Shown in pieces: positions 1 through 6,921 of a stretch of DNA of 10,125 bases. A program made the translations under genes and the position numbers. The stretch spans positions 1 to 10,125 of the forward strand of contig DATBDM010000194.1 in assembly GCA_036269915.1 (NCBI GenBank), read 5' to 3'. Under the pieces are notes generated by a model that was not told the origin of the DNA, did no database searches, and saw nothing but the letters and a program-made list of their open reading frames with translations. Position 1 is the first letter of the stretch; each line of letters starts with the position of its first letter. This DNA comes from DATBDM01 sp036269915 (GTDB lineage: Bacteria > Actinomycetota > Thermoleophilia > Solirubrobacterales > Solirubrobacteraceae).

Positions 1-2
1 TC

Positions 3-2078
3 GCGCGCCGCCTGCGCGAGCTCGTCTGCGACGAGCACGGGATGGACCCGGAGCTGCTGATCTTCGACGCGCTCACCTTCACGCTGACCACCGGCGACGA
101 CGAGTGGAAGCCGTCGGCGGTCGAGACGATCGAGGGCATCCGCCGTATCAAGGCCGAGCTGCCCGCGGTGAAGACCTCGCTCGGCGTCTCGAACGTCTCC
201 TTCGGCATCTCGCCGCCCGCCCGCGCGGTCCTGAACTCCGTCTTCCTGCACCACTGCGTCGAGGCCGGGCTCGACCTCGCGATGGTCAACCCGAACCACA
301 TCACGCCCTACGGCGAGATCTCCGGGGCCGAGCGCGAGCTCGCCGACGACCTCGTCTTCAACCGCCGCGAGGACGCGCTCGAGCGCTTCATCGACCACTT
401 CGAGTCCAAGGGCCCGGAGGAGGCCGCCGAGGCGGCCGACCCGACCGCGGACATGGAGCCCGAGGAGGCGCTGCACTGGCACATCCTGCGCCGCCGCAAG
501 GAGGGCGTCGAGGACCAGATCGACGCGTCGGTGGAGAAGATCGGCGCCGTCCCGACGCTCAACGACGTGCTGCTGCCGGCCATGAAGGAGGTCGGCGACA
601 AGTTCGGCGCCGGCGAGCTGATCCTCCCCTTCGTCCTGCAGAGCGCCGAGGTGATGAAGCGCGCCGTGGCACGCCTCGAGCGCTACCTGGATCGCATCGA
701 GGGCTACTCCAAGGGCACGGTCGTGCTCGCGACCGTCTTCGGCGACGTGCACGACATCGGCAAGTCGCTGGTCAACACGATCCTCTCCAACAACGGCTAC
801 CACGTGGTCGACCTCGGCAAGCAGGTGCCGATCGGGACCATCCTCGACGCCGCCAAGCAGCACGACGCCACCGCGATCGGCCTCTCCGCGCTGCTGGTCT
901 CGACCTCCAAGCAGATGCCGCTGGCGATCCAGGAGCTGCACTCGCAGGGCCTCGAGTTCCCGGTGCTGATCGGCGGCGCCGCCATCAACCGCAAGTTCGG
1001 GTGGCGCGCGCTCTACCCCGGCGGGACGGAGTCCGAGGACGTCTACGGCCCGGGCGTCTTCTACTGCAAGGACGCCTTCGAGGGACTCGCCGTGATGGAC
1101 CAGCTCGTCGAGGGCGACGCGCGCGCGGACCTCGTGGAGCGCGTCCGCGCCGACGCCGCGAAGCTGCGCGCCGACGGCGAGACCGAGGAAGTGCTCGACA
1201 CCTCCGACGACTCGGTCCGCTCGGCCGCGCGCACCGACGTGCCGGTCCCCGAGCCGCCGTTCTGGGGCGTGCGCGAGATCCCTGTCGACCTCGACGAGGT
1301 CTACACGCACCTCGACACGCACGTGCTCTTCAAGCTCCACTGGGGCGGGCGCGGCGTGAAGGGCGAGGCCTGGAAGCGCCTGCTCGACGACGACTTCCGC
1401 CCGCGTCTGGAGCGCATGTGGGCCGAGCAGGACTACCTGCGCCCGCGCGCCGTCGTCGGCTACTTCCCCTGCTACTCGGAGGGCAACGACATCGTCGTGC
1501 TCGACCCCGAGGATCGCGAGACGGTGCTGGAGCGGCTCAACTGCCCGCGCCAGCCCAAGGGCGACCGCATCTCCCTGGCGGACTTCTTCCGCCCGAAGGG
1601 CAGCAGCGAGCTCGACGTCATCGCCCTGCAGGCCGTGACCGCCGGCGGCGAGGTGACCGAGCTGATGGACCGCCTCGAGGCCGACGGCGAGTTCGCCGAG
1701 CAGCTGTTCGTCCACGGGCTCGGGGTGCAGACCGCGGAGGGCCTCGCCGAGTGGATCCACGCCGGCGTGCGCGAGGGCCTGGGCATCCCGGCGACGCAGG
1801 GTCGACGCTACTCGTGGGGCTACCCCGCGGTGCCCGACCAGGCCGAGCACGCGAAGGTCGACCGCCTGCTGGGGCTGGGCCGCATCGGCATGGAGATCTC
1901 GAGCGGCGGCTATGCGCCCGTGCCCGAGCAGTCGACGCTCGCCCTCGTCGCCCACCACCCGCAGGCGACGTACTTCGGCATGCGCAACGGCCGCCTGCTC
2001 CCCGCCGGCTCGCCGGACGACGTGATCCGCGGCACCAGCCGCGACCCCTCGCGCCGCGAGGACGCCGCGACGGCGTAG
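3..2078 (+). CDS. metH: Cobalamin-dependent methionine synthase, C-terminal part (5' end outside window)
   Basis: Transfers the methyl group of methyltetrahydrofolate via cobalamin to homocysteine, giving methionine; cytoplasmic. The frame is already open at base 3, upstream of the first ATG at 42, so the gene starts outside the window and about 690 residues of a usual ~1,200 are seen. Counting from the Met at 42: the tail of the methyl-folate (pterin) domain comes first (SNVSFGI, then MVNPNHITPYGEI). The helical B12 cap follows at about 140-225. The B12 Rossmann domain carries the base-off signature GDVHDIGKS, whose His237 is the cobalt ligand. From about 406 comes the reactivation domain, with FWGV, an Asp in LDTHVLFKLHW, and RRYSWGYPAVPD, where Arg589 and Tyr594 have the spacing of the AdoMet-binding RxxxGY motif of E. 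coli MetH. The reactivation domain therefore looks intact. The folate and homocysteine domains cannot be judged. A GC hairpin follows the stop directly. Confidence 0.96.
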   Translation, partial: ARRLRELVCDEHGMDPELLIFDALTFTLTTGDDEWKPSAVETIEGIRRIKAELPAVKTSLGVSNVSFGISPPARAVLNSVFLHHCVEAGLDLAMVNPNHITPYGEISGAERELADDLVFNRREDALERFIDHFESKGPEEAAEAADPTADMEPEEALHWHILRRRKEGVEDQIDASVEKIGAVPTLNDVLLPAMKEVGDKFGAGELILPFVLQSAEVMKRAVARLERYLDRIEGYSKGTVVLATVFGDVHDIGKSLVNTILSNNGYHVVDLGKQVPIGTILDAAKQHDATAIGLSALLVSTSKQMPLAIQELHSQGLEFPVLIGGAAINRKFGWRALYPGGTESEDVYGPGVFYCKDAFEGLAVMDQLVEGDARADLVERVRADAAKLRADGETEEVLDTSDDSVRSAARTDVPVPEPPFWGVREIPVDLDEVYTHLDTHVLFKLHWGGRGVKGEAWKRLLDDDFRPRLERMWAEQDYLRPRAVVGYFPCYSEGNDIVVLDPEDRETVLERLNCPRQPKGDRISLADFFRPKGSSELDVIALQAVTAGGEVTELMDRLEADGEFAEQLFVHGLGVQTAEGLAEWIHAGVREGLGIPATQGRRYSWGYPAVPDQAEHAKVDRLLGLGRIGMEISSGGYAPVPEQSTLALVAHHPQATYFGMRNGRLLPAGSPDDVIRGTSRDPSRREDAATA

Positions 2079-2103
2079 GCCGGTCTCCGTCCGCGGAGCC
2101 GGC
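2079..2103 (+). terminator. GC-rich hairpin directly after metH
   Basis: A hairpin begins at the base after the metH stop: GCCGG (2079-2083) pairs with CCGGC (2099-2103) and CTCCG (2085-2089) with CGGAG (2094-2098). This gives a ten-pair stem with one bulged T and a TCCG loop. There is no T-tract after it, so it is either a non-canonical intrinsic terminator of the kind proposed for high-GC actinobacteria or an mRNA 3'-end stabiliser. The structure is seen; its function is inferred from position. Confidence 0.5.
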
Positions 2104-2171
2104 GCTCTCGGCGGACTGCGGCTGGGGAGAGGAGCGGGTCGCTTCCCGCCGGCCGCCCCGCCCGCGTGGCG

Positions 2172-2177
2172 TAGCCT
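2172..2177 (+). promoter_or_regulatory. Candidate -10 box for the patatin gene (leaderless spacing)
   Basis: TAGCCT fits the actinobacterial TANNNT -10 pattern and ends 7 bases before the GTG start at 2185, the spacing at which transcription would begin at the start codon itself. No -35 hexamer is visible, and no Shine-Dalgarno precedes the GTG, which agrees with a leaderless transcript. Confidence 0.4.
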
Positions 2178-2184
2178 CTCGAGT

Positions 2185-3072
2185 GTGCGCGTCCTGGCCA
2201 TCGACGGCGGCGGCATCCGCGGACTGATCCCCGCGCTCGTCCTCGCCGAGATCGAGCGGCGCACCGGACGGCGCATCGCCCAGATCGTCGACCTGATCGC
2301 GGGTACCTCGACGGGCGGCATCCTCGCCTGTGCCCTGAGCCGGCCGGACCCGCTCCCGGCGTCCGAGATCGCGGGGCTCTACGACCGCGAGGGGCCGAAG
2401 ATCTTCGATCGCTCGCTGCTCAAGACGATCACCTCGGCCGACGGCTACCTCGACGAGCGCTACGACGACAAGGGGCTCATCTCCGCGCTGCGCACCTACC
2501 TGGGCGAGACGCGGATGGCCGAGGCCACCGTCCCGATCCTGCTGACCTCCTACGACCTCGAGGCGCGCGCCGCCGTGCTGCTGCGCTCGGGCGACACCGG
2601 CGACGTCTCGATGGTCGACGCGGCGCATGCGACCTCCGCGGCGCCGACCTACTTCGAGCCGGTGCGCGTCGGCGGGCGCACGCTGGTCGACGGCGGCGTC
2701 TGCGCCGTCAACCCGGCGATGACCGCCTTCGCCGAGGTCGCCGGCGAGACGCTCGACGTGCTCGCCTCGCTGGGCACCGGCGAGCACACCCGCGCGCTGC
2801 GCTACGACAAGGTCAAGGGCTGGGGGAAGCTGTCCTGGGCGCAGCCGATCATCGACGTGGTCTTCGACGGCAGCGCGGACACCGTCGACGACCAGCTCGC
2901 GCGGCTGACCGGCCCGCGCTATGTCCGCCTGCAGACCCGCCTCGACGAGGCCTCCGACGACCTCGACGACGCTTCGGAGTCAAACCTCGCCGCGCTGCGC
3001 CGCGAGGCCGAGCGCCTGATCGCCGCCCGCGACGCGGACATCGACGCGCTGTGCTCGACGCTCACGGCCTGA
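2185..3072 (+). CDS. Patatin-like phospholipase / acyl hydrolase
   Basis: Predicted lipid acyl hydrolase of the patatin family, which uses a Ser-Asp dyad to cut acyl esters of phospholipids or similar lipids. The protein has 295 residues and opens straight into the oxyanion-hole loop DGGGIRG (residues 7-13). The nucleophile elbow GTSTGG (40-45) places Ser42, and the DGG motif places Asp169. The family blocks TSYDLEARA (121-129), ATSAAPTYFEP (149-159) and SLGTGEHTR (195-203) are also present. No signal peptide or membrane segment is visible, so it is probably cytosolic or membrane-peripheral. The GTG start at 2185 is chosen because the glycine-rich loop sits only a few residues in, as is usual, and a TANNNT box lies just upstream. 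The end overlaps the next gene by 22 bases. Related patatins act as CBASS effectors (CapV), but no nucleotide cyclase lies nearby, so a lipid-metabolism role is more likely. Substrate unknown. Confidence 0.9.
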   Translation: MRVLAIDGGGIRGLIPALVLAEIERRTGRRIAQIVDLIAGTSTGGILACALSRPDPLPASEIAGLYDREGPKIFDRSLLKTITSADGYLDERYDDKGLISALRTYLGETRMAEATVPILLTSYDLEARAAVLLRSGDTGDVSMVDAAHATSAAPTYFEPVRVGGRTLVDGGVCAVNPAMTAFAEVAGETLDVLASLGTGEHTRALRYDKVKGWGKLSWAQPIIDVVFDGSADTVDDQLARLTGPRYVRLQTRLDEASDDLDDASESNLAALRREAERLIAARDADIDALCSTLTA

Positions 3073-3785
3073 CCGCCTACACGGCGGCCGAGCGCCCGGA
3101 CCTGACCGCGCGGGCGGACTTCGCCGACGCCGTCTGGCCCGAGTACAACCTCCACGGCGACGTGATGAACGCGCACTGGGCGCGGTTGACGAGCGAGTTC
3201 GCCGAGTTCCAGTTCGTGCTCGCCGACGCCGGCGAGGACATCGTCGCGCAGGGGCACACGATCCCGTGCCGCTGGGACGGGACGCCGGAGGGCCTGCCCG
3301 CCGGCATCGACGGCGTGATCGCGAGCGGCGCGACCGCCGGCGCGAACACCGCGTCGGCGCTCGCCGCGCTCGTGCGGCCCGACCGCCAGGGCCAGGGACT
3401 CGCCCGCGTCGTGCTGGAGACGATGGTCGAGCTCTGCCGCCGCCACGGGCTCGCGAGCCTGATCGCGCCGGTCCGCCCGAGCCACAAGGCGCGCTACCCA
3501 CTCGTCCCGATCGAGCGCTACGCCGCCTGGACGCGCGCCGACGGGCTGCCCTTCGACCCCTGGATGCGCGTCCACGCGCGGCTCGGCGGGCGGATCCTGC
3601 GCCCGGAGCCCGAGTCGCTGCGGATCACCGGCACGGTCGCCGAGTGGGAGTCATGGACGGAGCTCGCGCTCCCGGAGTCGGGCGCGTACGTGTTCCCGCA
3701 CGGCCTCGCTCCGCTCGCCGTCGACTGCGAGGACGACGTCGGGCGCTACTGGGAGCCCAACGTGTGGACGCTCCACGCGGCCTAG
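3051..3785 (+). CDS. GNAT-fold N-acyltransferase-like protein
   Basis: A 244-residue protein with a GNAT acetyl-CoA-binding signature. The segment ALVRPDRQGQGLARVVLETM (about residues 106-125) contains the motif A pyrophosphate loop RQGQGLA (112-118) after a beta strand and before a helix. The N-terminal part (WPEYNLHGD, then FQFVLAD and GHTIPCRWDG) and the C-terminal WEPNVWTLHA look like a conserved, uncharacterised actinobacterial family; the acceptor substrate is unknown. The GTG start at 3051 lies inside the end of the patatin gene (22-base overlap) with no evident Shine-Dalgarno, so translation is probably coupled to the patatin gene. No alternative start precedes the conserved WPEYN block except by cutting into it. 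It ends only 14 bases from the stop of the convergent glycosyltransferase gene. The GNAT assignment rests mainly on motif A. Confidence 0.8.
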   Translation: MLDAHGLTAYTAAERPDLTARADFADAVWPEYNLHGDVMNAHWARLTSEFAEFQFVLADAGEDIVAQGHTIPCRWDGTPEGLPAGIDGVIASGATAGANTASALAALVRPDRQGQGLARVVLETMVELCRRHGLASLIAPVRPSHKARYPLVPIERYAAWTRADGLPFDPWMRVHARLGGRILRPEPESLRITGTVAEWESWTELALPESGAYVFPHGLAPLAVDCEDDVGRYWEPNVWTLHAA

Positions 3786-3799
3786 GACGTGACAGGACG

Positions 3800-6124
3800 C
3801 TACGAAGCGCGCGCCTCGTGCGCCGCGCTCTGCGGCGCCGAGAGCGAGACGGGCGCGGTGTGCAGCGCCCGTAGGCGAACCTCCCGCCAGGAGAGGCCCT
3901 CCTTGACCAGGGCGGGCGCGCCCATCACGACGGCCGTCGCGACCTCGACCGCCTGGAGGATGATCCCGTAGCCGAGCGCCTGCGCGGGGTCGATCCCGTA
4001 GGCGTAGGAGAGCACGGCGACGCAGGCGGCCTGGAAGACGCCGAGGTTCGACGGCGTCAGCGGCAGCACCGCGGTCACGTTGACGGCGAAGAGGATGGCC
4101 GCCGCGGTGCCGAGGTCCGCGCGCCAGTCGAGGCCGAGCGCGATCAGCAGCACCCAGCACGAGAGCAGCTGCAGCGCCCACGCGCCGAGCTGCGCCAGCG
4201 CGGCCAGGCCGCCGAGCCGCGGGCGCCGGTAGACGATCAGGCCCGCGCGGACGCGCGCGAGCGAGACGCGCGCCATGGTCAGGGCGCGCGCGAGCGCGGC
4301 GGAGCGCGTGCGGACGCCGCGGCGCAGCAGGGTCGGGGCCACGAGCACCCCGCAGAGCAGCGCGAACGGCGCCGCCGCGTACCAGAGCAGCGCCTGCTGA
4401 TGACCCGCGAAGAGGCCGATCGTGCTGAACATCACCCCGCCGAGGATCAGCAGCGCGAGGACGTTGAGCAGCGTCTGCGAGACGAGTGTCCCGAGCACGA
4501 CCGGCAGGTACTCGCGCGGGCGGCCGAGCCGGCGGGCGACGATCAGCGCGCGCGAGGGCTCGCCGAGCCGCGCGGGCAGCGTCGCCGACATCAGCACGCC
4601 GATCGTCGTGCCCTGCATCGCGTCGGTGAAGCGCGGGCGCGCCTGCGGCAGCGCGGCGCGCAGGATCGCGTGCCACGAGACCGCGCGCAGCACCATCGAG
4701 GCGCACATGAGCGCGAGGCCGACGAGCACCCAGATCGGGCTCGAGCGCACCAGCGCGTGGCCGATCGAGCCGATCCCGATCCGCTGGAGCGCGTACCAGC
4801 AGCCGCCGGCAACCGCGGCGGCGGCGGTCACCGCGCCGGCGCGGCGGGCGAGGCGCGCGCGGCGGCGGCCGGCGCTCTCCCCGCTGGGCTCGAGGCTGGA
4901 CAGCCGGCGGGCGGGGGCGCGCTCGCCGCCGTCGGCCGGCCGCGTGCCGATCCGTACCGCCGCGCGGTGCGCGGACGTCGCGGGCTCGGGAACGGCGCGG
5001 GCGTCGGCGTAGGCCTCGACGACCTGCTCGGCGACGCGCGGCCACGCATAGCGCTCGGCGCTGCCGCGCGCCGCCGTGCCGAGCGCCGCGGTGCGGCCCG
5101 GCTCGAGCGCGAGGTCGCGCAGCACCTCGGCGAGCCGCGTGGCGTCACCGCGGTCGAAGAGCAGTCCGTCGACGCCGTCGGAGACGACGTCGCGGTAGCC
5201 CGCGATGTCCGAGGCGACGACGCCCGTGCCGGCCGCGAAGGCCTCGGTGAGCACCATGCCGAACGACTCTCCGCCGAGCGACGGGGCGCAGAGGACGTCG
5301 GCGCCCTCGAGCACCGCGTGGCGCTCGGCGTCCGAGACGCGGCCGAGCACGGTGACCCCGGAGCGCTCGACGAGCAGCGGGGCGACCTCGGCCTCCGACG
5401 CGCCGACGATCACGAGCTCGGCGGGCACGCGGGAGCGCAGCGCCTCGAAGGCGCGCAGCAGCACCGGCAGGCCCTTGCGCTCGACGGCCTGGCCGACGAA
5501 GGCGATCCGCAGCGGCTCGCCCGGCCGGCGCACCCGCCCGGCAGGGACCCCGTCCTCGGGGAGCTCGACGCCGTTGGGCACGATCCGGTAGCGGCCGCCA
5601 TAGAAGCGGCGCCCGGTCCAGGCGGCGGCCTCGGAGACGGCGATCCGCACGGCGAGGTGGTTGAGCTTGCGCCGCGCGCCGAGCAGGTGGGCGACGCGGT
5701 GCGGCGGCGCGGACTCCGAGTAGCAGTGGAAGGTGCCGACCAGCGGGGCGTCGCAGCTCGTCAGCGCGTCCCAGCCGATCACCGGCGCGACCGGCTCGTG
5801 CAGGTGGACGACGTCGAACGCGCCGGCGCGCAGCTCGCGGCGCAGCGTCGAGATCGCCGAGGGCGTCCCCGCGAGGTTGGAGACCGCGCCGTTGGAGGGC
5901 CAGCCGAGCGTCCCGCCGAGGGGCACGAGCCACTCGGGGAGCTCGCGCGCCTGCGGGCGCGCGCCGCGATGCAGGATCGCCGTGCGGCGGACGTCGGGAT
6001 CGAAGGGCGCCAGGACGCGCACGTCGTGCCCGGTCCGGACGAGTTGACCGGCCAAGGCCTCGATGTGTCGCGTGACGCCGCCCGGATAGGTCCAGGAGTA
6101 CGGGGAGACGAGGGCGACCCGCAT
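3800..6124 (-). CDS. GT4 glycosyltransferase fused to LPG-synthase-type (flippase-like) membrane domain
   Basis: A single uninterrupted 774-residue reading frame with two domains. Residues 1-375 form a PimA-like GT-B glycosyltransferase of family GT4: the N-terminal glycine loop YPGGVTRH (13-20), DVVHLHEP (104-111), VSEAA (163-167), ERKG with Lys217, and the E-x7-E nucleotide-sugar motif ESFGMVLTE with Glu286 and Glu294. Residues 376-425 are a basic, Arg/Ala-rich linker. Residues 428-740 hold about seven or eight hydrophobic segments of the lysylphosphatidylglycerol synthase TM/UPF0104 family, including LPARLGEPSRA (516-526) and LPLTPSNLGVFQ (687-698). The enzyme probably adds a sugar to a lipid acceptor at the inner membrane face, and the attached domain may move or hold that glycolipid. 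That role is inference; the acceptor and sugar are unknown. Where most GT4 enzymes have Arg in the FVGR motif, this one has Gln212. The ATG start at 6124 is supported by a TAGGAT box six bases upstream and by the immediate MRVALVSPY strand. Confidence 0.93.
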   Translation of the reverse strand: MRVALVSPYSWTYPGGVTRHIEALAGQLVRTGHDVRVLAPFDPDVRRTAILHRGARPQARELPEWLVPLGGTLGWPSNGAVSNLAGTPSAISTLRRELRAGAFDVVHLHEPVAPVIGWDALTSCDAPLVGTFHCYSESAPPHRVAHLLGARRKLNHLAVRIAVSEAAAWTGRRFYGGRYRIVPNGVELPEDGVPAGRVRRPGEPLRIAFVGQAVERKGLPVLLRAFEALRSRVPAELVIVGASEAEVAPLLVERSGVTVLGRVSDAERHAVLEGADVLCAPSLGGESFGMVLTEAFAAGTGVVASDIAGYRDVVSDGVDGLLFDRGDATRLAEVLRDLALEPGRTAALGTAARGSAERYAWPRVAEQVVEAYADARAVPEPATSAHRAAVRIGTRPADGGERAPARRLSSLEPSGESAGRRRARLARRAGAVTAAAAVAGGCWYALQRIGIGSIGHALVRSSPIWVLVGLALMCASMVLRAVSWHAILRAALPQARPRFTDAMQGTTIGVLMSATLPARLGEPSRALIVARRLGRPREYLPVVLGTLVSQTLLNVLALLILGGVMFSTIGLFAGHQQALLWYAAAPFALLCGVLVAPTLLRRGVRTRSAALARALTMARVSLARVRAGLIVYRRPRLGGLAALAQLGAWALQLLSCWVLLIALGLDWRADLGTAAAILFAVNVTAVLPLTPSNLGVFQAACVAVLSYAYGIDPAQALGYGIILQAVEVATAVVMGAPALVKEGLSWREVRLRALHTAPVSLSAPQSAAHEARAS

Positions 6125-6130
6125 CCCTAC

Positions 6131-6136
6131 ATCCTA
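6131..6136 (-). promoter_or_regulatory. Candidate -10 box for the glycosyltransferase gene (leaderless spacing)
   Basis: On the minus strand TAGGAT lies six bases before the ATG at 6124. It fits TANNNT, and the transcript would start at or next to the start codon. The same bases contain AGGA, which could instead serve as a weak Shine-Dalgarno on a longer transcript. No -35 hexamer is evident. Confidence 0.35.
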
Positions 6137-6211
6137 AAGACCGGAGAGGCCGTCTCCCGTTCGGCTAACACCACCCAACACATGAGAAGTGTCCCGGACC
6201 CGGCCTGCTCC

Positions 6212-6217
6212 TATCCT
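6212..6217 (+). promoter_or_regulatory. Candidate -10 box for hemQ-fnr
   Basis: TATCCT matches TANNNT and ends 11 bases before the ATG at 6229, so a transcript would carry a leader of only a few bases. The spacer contains GAAG, at best a weak Shine-Dalgarno. No -35 hexamer is evident. Confidence 0.35.
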
Positions 6218-6228
6218 TTCTGAAGCGG

Positions 6229-6921
6229 ATGCCACAGCGACACTTCGTCAAGTACACGTTCCTCAAGGTCGACCCGGCCTGGCGCCGGCTCGACGCCGCC
6301 GAGCGCGCCCAGCACAAGCGCGAGGTCATCGCCGCCTGCGAGGACTTCTCCGCCGAGCGCCTGCTGCGCTCGTTCTCGCTCGTCGGCACGCGCGGCGACG
6401 CCGATCTGCTGCTGCTCACGCAGGCCACGACGCTCGATCGCATCCACGAGTTCCACGTCGTGCTGCAGCAGAGCGGGCTGATGGCCTGGGCGGACACCCC
6501 CTACTCGTTCCTGGCGATGACCAAGCCGTCGGAGTACTCCGACGAGTCGCGCCTCGAGGTCCGGCCCGGCCGCGGCAAGTACCTGTTCGTCTACCCCTTC
6601 GTGAAGACCCGCGCGTGGTACGCGATGAGTCCGGAGGAGCGCTACGCGGCCATGCAGGAGCACATCAAGGTCGGCCGCGAGTACCCGGAGATCGACCTCA
6701 ACACGAGCTACTCGTTCGGTCTCGACGACCAGGAGTTCGTCGTGGCCTTCGAGGGCGACGATCCGAGCCGCTTCCTCGATCTCGTGCAGCGCCTGCGCAC
6801 GACCGAGGCCTCCGCCTACACCAAGCGCGACACGCCGACGTTCACCTGCGTCGCCTGCTCCGTCGAGCGCGCCCTCAACGCGCTCGACGGCACCTCCCTT
6901 CCCATCGAGCTGTCCGTATGA
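6229..6921 (+). CDS. hemQ: HemQ / chlorite dismutase-family protein, probable coproheme decarboxylase
   Basis: Probable coproheme decarboxylase, the last step of the coproporphyrin-dependent heme pathway of Gram-positive bacteria; cytosolic, with no signal peptide. The 230-residue protein has the two-lobed chlorite-dismutase family pattern. YPFVKTRAWYAM (122-133) carries Tyr122, which aligns with the catalytic Tyr of HemQ. EHIKVGREYP (144-153) carries His145 as the expected proximal heme ligand. The Tyr-His spacing of 23 residues is the one I recall for actinobacterial HemQ; firmicute enzymes have 27. SFGLDDQEFVVAFE (162-175) and LRTTEASAYTKRDTP (189-203) are further family blocks. The counterpart of the distal His reported in Corynebacterium HemQ is not obvious. 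A CxxC (Cys207-Cys210) near the C terminus is unusual. The gene overlaps the next in ATGA, so translation is coupled. A related but non-decarboxylating heme protein is the main alternative. Confidence 0.88.
   Translation: MPQRHFVKYTFLKVDPAWRRLDAAERAQHKREVIAACEDFSAERLLRSFSLVGTRGDADLLLLTQATTLDRIHEFHVVLQQSGLMAWADTPYSFLAMTKPSEYSDESRLEVRPGRGKYLFVYPFVKTRAWYAMSPEERYAAMQEHIKVGREYPEIDLNTSYSFGLDDQEFVVAFEGDDPSRFLDLVQRLRTTEASAYTKRDTPTFTCVACSVERALNALDGTSLPIELSV

Larger units (their letters stand above)
6125..6228. promoter_or_regulatory. Divergent promoter region between glycosyltransferase and hemQ
   Basis: A 104-base gap between two outward-reading genes, visibly more A/T-rich than its surroundings around 6160-6190 and 6210-6220. 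It must hold promoters for both directions. A TATCCT box (6212-6217) could drive the plus-strand hemQ unit with a very short leader. A weak dyad ACAC...GTGT (about 6177-6192) is present, but its arms are too short to call an operator. Confidence 0.5.

Noticed and set aside
104..2227. Long open frames antisense or shifted over metH and over the glycosyltransferase, hemQ-fnr and NlpC/P60 genes
   Set aside because: They are Arg/Ala/Pro/Gly-rich low-complexity translations typical of shadow frames in very GC-rich DNA and show no domain motifs, whereas the overlapping frames encode clear protein families.
2185..3072. Patatin-like protein as a CBASS (CapV) antiphage effector
   Set aside because: No CD-NTase/cyclase, ubiquitin-like accessory or other defence gene is adjacent; the neighbours are MetH and a GNAT protein, so a defence role has no support here.
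6177..6192. ACAC...GTGT dyad upstream of hemQ as an operator
   Set aside because: Arms of only four bases with mismatches inside; expected often by chance.
6229..6921. True chlorite dismutase
   Set aside because: The catalytic distal Arg context of chlorite-degrading enzymes is not seen, and the Tyr122/His145 arrangement matches HemQ-type proteins.
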